NCBI GenBank assembly: GCA_003164475.1
Contig: PLTL01000291.1
Coordinates: 1 to 17,785 of the forward strand
DNA length: 17,785 nt
Source of the DNA: Candidatus Dormiibacterota bacterium
GTDB lineage: Bacteria > Chloroflexota > Dormibacteria > UBA8260 > Bog-877
Direction of reading: 5' to 3'
The notes under the pieces are model-generated. The model had not been told where the DNA came from, ran no database searches, and saw only the letters and a list, made by a program, of their open reading frames with translations. Of the stretch, positions 16,252 to 17,785 are shown in pieces. Made by a program: the position numbers and the translations under genes. Position 1 is the stretch's first letter, and every line of letters starts with the position of its first letter.

Positions 16252-16815
16252 TCATACAGGCACGCGCAGTGTGCCCTTGTTGGTCCGAACGATGATCACC
16301 AGCTCTCTCCAAAGTAGTTCATAGGTATCCGGGGCCTTGACCTCCTCTGGTCGAAACTCCACTTTCTTCTTGAACCAGTGTAACCGCTGCCGATAGACCC
16401 GCAAGAAGAGCTGCACGTGGGCGTTCAGCGAACCCAGAGGTGGTATGAGCAACGGAAAGGGCTCCATGACGGCGTTCGGCTTTGGTGTTGAGTAGGCGGT
16501 TTCCAGAGCGTATATATGGACTCCGCTTCGCCAGGATGAGCAGCGAAACTGACCTCGACCCTTCGCTTCGACCTCAATGCTGTTGATGGTTGCGCCCTCA
16601 CCGGTCATCGCATTCACCGCTTTCAGGTCGAAACCCCACTGTAGGGTGTCCAGCGGGCCACCGAGTGGCGGATTGAGAAAGCCCGGAGCCTGCCCCGTGC
16701 CATCTACCACGGCAACTGAGATGCCGCCAACACTGCGCGCGATTCCGGCAGAGTTGCGGGGCGAAGGGCCACCACGCTGTTCCAAATTGAAGATGGTCAC
16801 TTCTTGGTGAATCAA
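16252..16815 (-). CDS. Unrecognised 187-residue protein in the AbiV-DUF4238 operon
   Basis: I do not recognise this family. The N-terminal half is predicted to be beta-rich with many glycines (NSAGIARSVGGISVAVVDG, SIEVEAKGRGQF). The C-terminal half has aromatic and basic helices (LRVYRQRLHWFKKKVEFRPE) and ends in a strand-like LWRELVIIVRT. There is no signal peptide or membrane helix. The TTG start overlaps the AbiV-like stop (TTGA), with AGGAG 10 nt upstream; a GTG 15 nt further in (16800) is an alternative. Its position between two recognisable defence-associated genes, with overlapping stop and start codons, implies shared translation and probably a joint function. Confidence 0.65.
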   Translation of the reverse strand: MIHQEVTIFNLEQRGGPSPRNSAGIARSVGGISVAVVDGTGQAPGFLNPPLGGPLDTLQWGFDLKAVNAMTGEGATINSIEVEAKGRGQFRCSSWRSGVHIYALETAYSTPKPNAVMEPFPLLIPPLGSLNAHVQLFLRVYRQRLHWFKKKVEFRPEEVKAPDTYELLWRELVIIVRTNKGTLRVPV

Positions 16816-17519
16816 CTCTCTTCAGCTCCTTTCTGGTCGGAAGGTGGAGCCGCCGGCACAAAGAACTTCTCGGCGTCAGCCAGGACTTGCCCAGCAAAAC
16901 GCGGAAGCATCTCGTGAAAGAGGGATTTGTTTGCCCAGGCCGTTTGCTCCCAGTCTACGAGCGACCTGGCAGCGCCGATGAACTCCGCGATTTCCTCTCG
17001 ATCAGAAGCGACCTTGCTCGGATCGACCACCCGACCATCACGAAAATCCACATAGGTCGTGGAGAGCCGCTTCTTCTGCAACTCCTTGTACTGGGGTAGA
17101 GCCACCTTCAGTTGCTCAGCAAGGGCGGAGAAGACAGCTGGCATTGCCTGGGAGAACGCCTCTTCCTCAAACGATGAGGGCGCCTCCCAGGGTGCTTCCG
17201 GATCGACATTCGCGGATCGCATGCGATCAAAGAGCAGATTGAAGATCATGAACTGGTTCTTGTCGTCGTGAGAGGTCCACGCCTTCCAGATGCGGCTCCA
17301 GTCGAGCGCCATTCCCATCAGCAGTGCCAACCAGCAGCCGAAGAGCATGGTGACCTTGGAAGCCTCCTCCAGTGCGAGGTGCGCCAAGGTGTACGCCTGA
17401 GAGAGCAGCCCGTGCTCCAAGAGAAGCTCCGAGGCAGAAAGGGTGCTCCGGGCGTTGTCTAGGGTCGTGTCCAAGAGCGCTTCAGTTTCCTCACGGGTGA
17501 GGGGCGCCCTTTCCCGCAC
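16812..17519 (-). CDS. AbiV-like abortive infection protein
   Basis: A 235-residue protein from GTG 17519. The segment DNARSTLSASELLLEHGLLS followed by AYTLAHLALEEASKV (about 21-56) matches the AbiV pattern: an initial helix with A-x-x-L-L, then A-x-x-L-A-x-x-x-EE-x-x-K (E51, E52, K55). The rest is helical, ending before a proline-rich tail. AbiV in Lactococcus aborts phage infection by interfering with phage translation; whether this homologue does so is unknown. The frame remains open upstream to a TTG at 17681, but that extension runs through the IS end and transposase start, so it is rejected. GTG 17519 has GGGGAGG just upstream at short spacing. It is the first gene of the - strand operon and its native promoter may have been disturbed by the IS. 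Confidence 0.68.
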   Translation of the reverse strand: MRERAPLTREETEALLDTTLDNARSTLSASELLLEHGLLSQAYTLAHLALEEASKVTMLFGCWLALLMGMALDWSRIWKAWTSHDDKNQFMIFNLLFDRMRSANVDPEAPWEAPSSFEEEAFSQAMPAVFSALAEQLKVALPQYKELQKKRLSTTYVDFRDGRVVDPSKVASDREEIAEFIGAARSLVDWEQTAWANKSLFHEMLPRFAGQVLADAEKFFVPAAPPSDQKGAEES

Positions 17520-17593
17520 CGACCTCCCCGCCGGAGCTCCGCGATCCTCTGGGTCTTTGTCTGATCCAGGCGGACCCTTGGTTTCGCTGCTTA

Positions 17594-17785
17594 GGGGGTA
17601 TCCATTTAGCCGGAGTAAGATCGGGGGATGGAGGGCCCGCGTGCCGGCATCGACTATCCCCGGTCCACGGGCGAGTTCCAAGCCTGGTTCCGGACCGATG
17701 CGGACTGCCTGGACTATCTCGAGTGGCTGCGCTGGCCTCAGGGGTGGTTGTGCCCCGGCTGCGCCTGTGCCGAGGGTTGGCGGCT
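17594..17785 (+). mobile_element. Left end of an IS1595 (ISXO2-like) family insertion sequence, truncated by window edge
   Basis: The transposase gene at the right edge is preceded by GGGGGTATCCATTTAG (from 17594), which resembles the G-rich start of IS1595-type terminal inverted repeats, 34 bp before the ATG. The boundary is estimated, since the right end, the partner repeat and any target duplication lie outside the window. Confidence 0.55.
17628..17785 (+). CDS. IS1595 family transposase, N-terminal part
   Basis: The frame from ATG 17628 is open to the window edge. The first 52 residues contain IDYPRSTGEFQAWFRTDADC, then LDYLEWLRWPQGWLCPGCAC and GWR. This is the N-terminal zinc-ribbon module of IS1595/ISXO2-like transposases (pattern YP-x-eFq-x-wF-x-td-x-C-x-x-YL-x-x-lRWP-x-G-x-x-CP-x-C), which precedes a DDE-type catalytic domain not present in the window. 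Whether the element is intact cannot be seen. It is divergent from the AbiV-like operon. Confidence 0.85.
   Translation, partial: MEGPRAGIDYPRSTGEFQAWFRTDADCLDYLEWLRWPQGWLCPGCACAEGWR

Noticed and set aside
17520..17681. Upstream TTG start (17681) adding 54 residues to the AbiV-like protein
   Set aside because: The extension is antisense to the IS end and transposase start, is Pro/Gly-rich, and lies outside the AbiV-like domain.

Overview
The window reads as a phage-defence island in a high-GC bacterium. The base composition, frequent GTG and TTG starts, ATGA/GTGA/TTGA gene overlaps, and an IS1595-type transposase of a kind I associate with actinobacteria suggest an actinobacterium or another high-GC lineage. 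This is inference; no rRNA, tRNA or housekeeping gene is present to fix the taxonomy.

Left part (1-941). A charged 38-residue C-terminal tail of an unidentified gene ends at 117. A possible 56-codon ORF follows (195-365). Then comes low-information sequence, and at 731-928 a decayed C-terminal fragment of an amino-type DNA methyltransferase whose AdoMet motif reads DQFADSNT in place of the expected DPFAGSNT.

Block A (942-9670, + strand) is a compact four-gene operon: drmE-like, drmA (SF2 helicase), drmB (zinc ribbons plus DUF1998) and drmC (single-HKD phospholipase-D fold). All junctions overlap or lie 1 bp apart. The order E-A-B-C matches class 2 DISARM, but no cytosine-C5 methyltransferase (DrmMII) follows. 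The only methyltransferases in the window are the upstream remnant and the unrelated one in block B.

Block B (9683-13329) is laid out like a controller-regulated restriction-modification unit. An 80-residue XRE regulator resembling a C protein is followed directly by a 494-residue protein on the - strand. That protein has a nuclease-like N-terminus and a HEAT-repeat C-terminus. A zinc-ribbon-containing DPPF DNA methyltransferase is transcribed divergently from a 26-bp gap that holds tandem AGACGGT repeats.

Block C (13406-17519, - strand) is a tightly packed five-gene run, in transcription order: AbiV-like protein, an unrecognised 187-residue protein, a DUF4238 protein, a DUF5677-like protein, and a uracil-DNA-glycosylase-fold protein. 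Junctions are 4-bp overlaps or gaps of 15-18 bp. I do not recognise this combination, and it is the best candidate here for an undescribed defence operon. An IS1595-family element begins about 75 bp upstream of its first gene and runs off the right edge.

How they may work together (inference): block A would restrict unmodified incoming DNA, with its own methyltransferase lost. The block B methyltransferase might protect the host for its own nuclease and perhaps also for DISARM. Block C may act independently, with abortive-infection and base-excision-like components.
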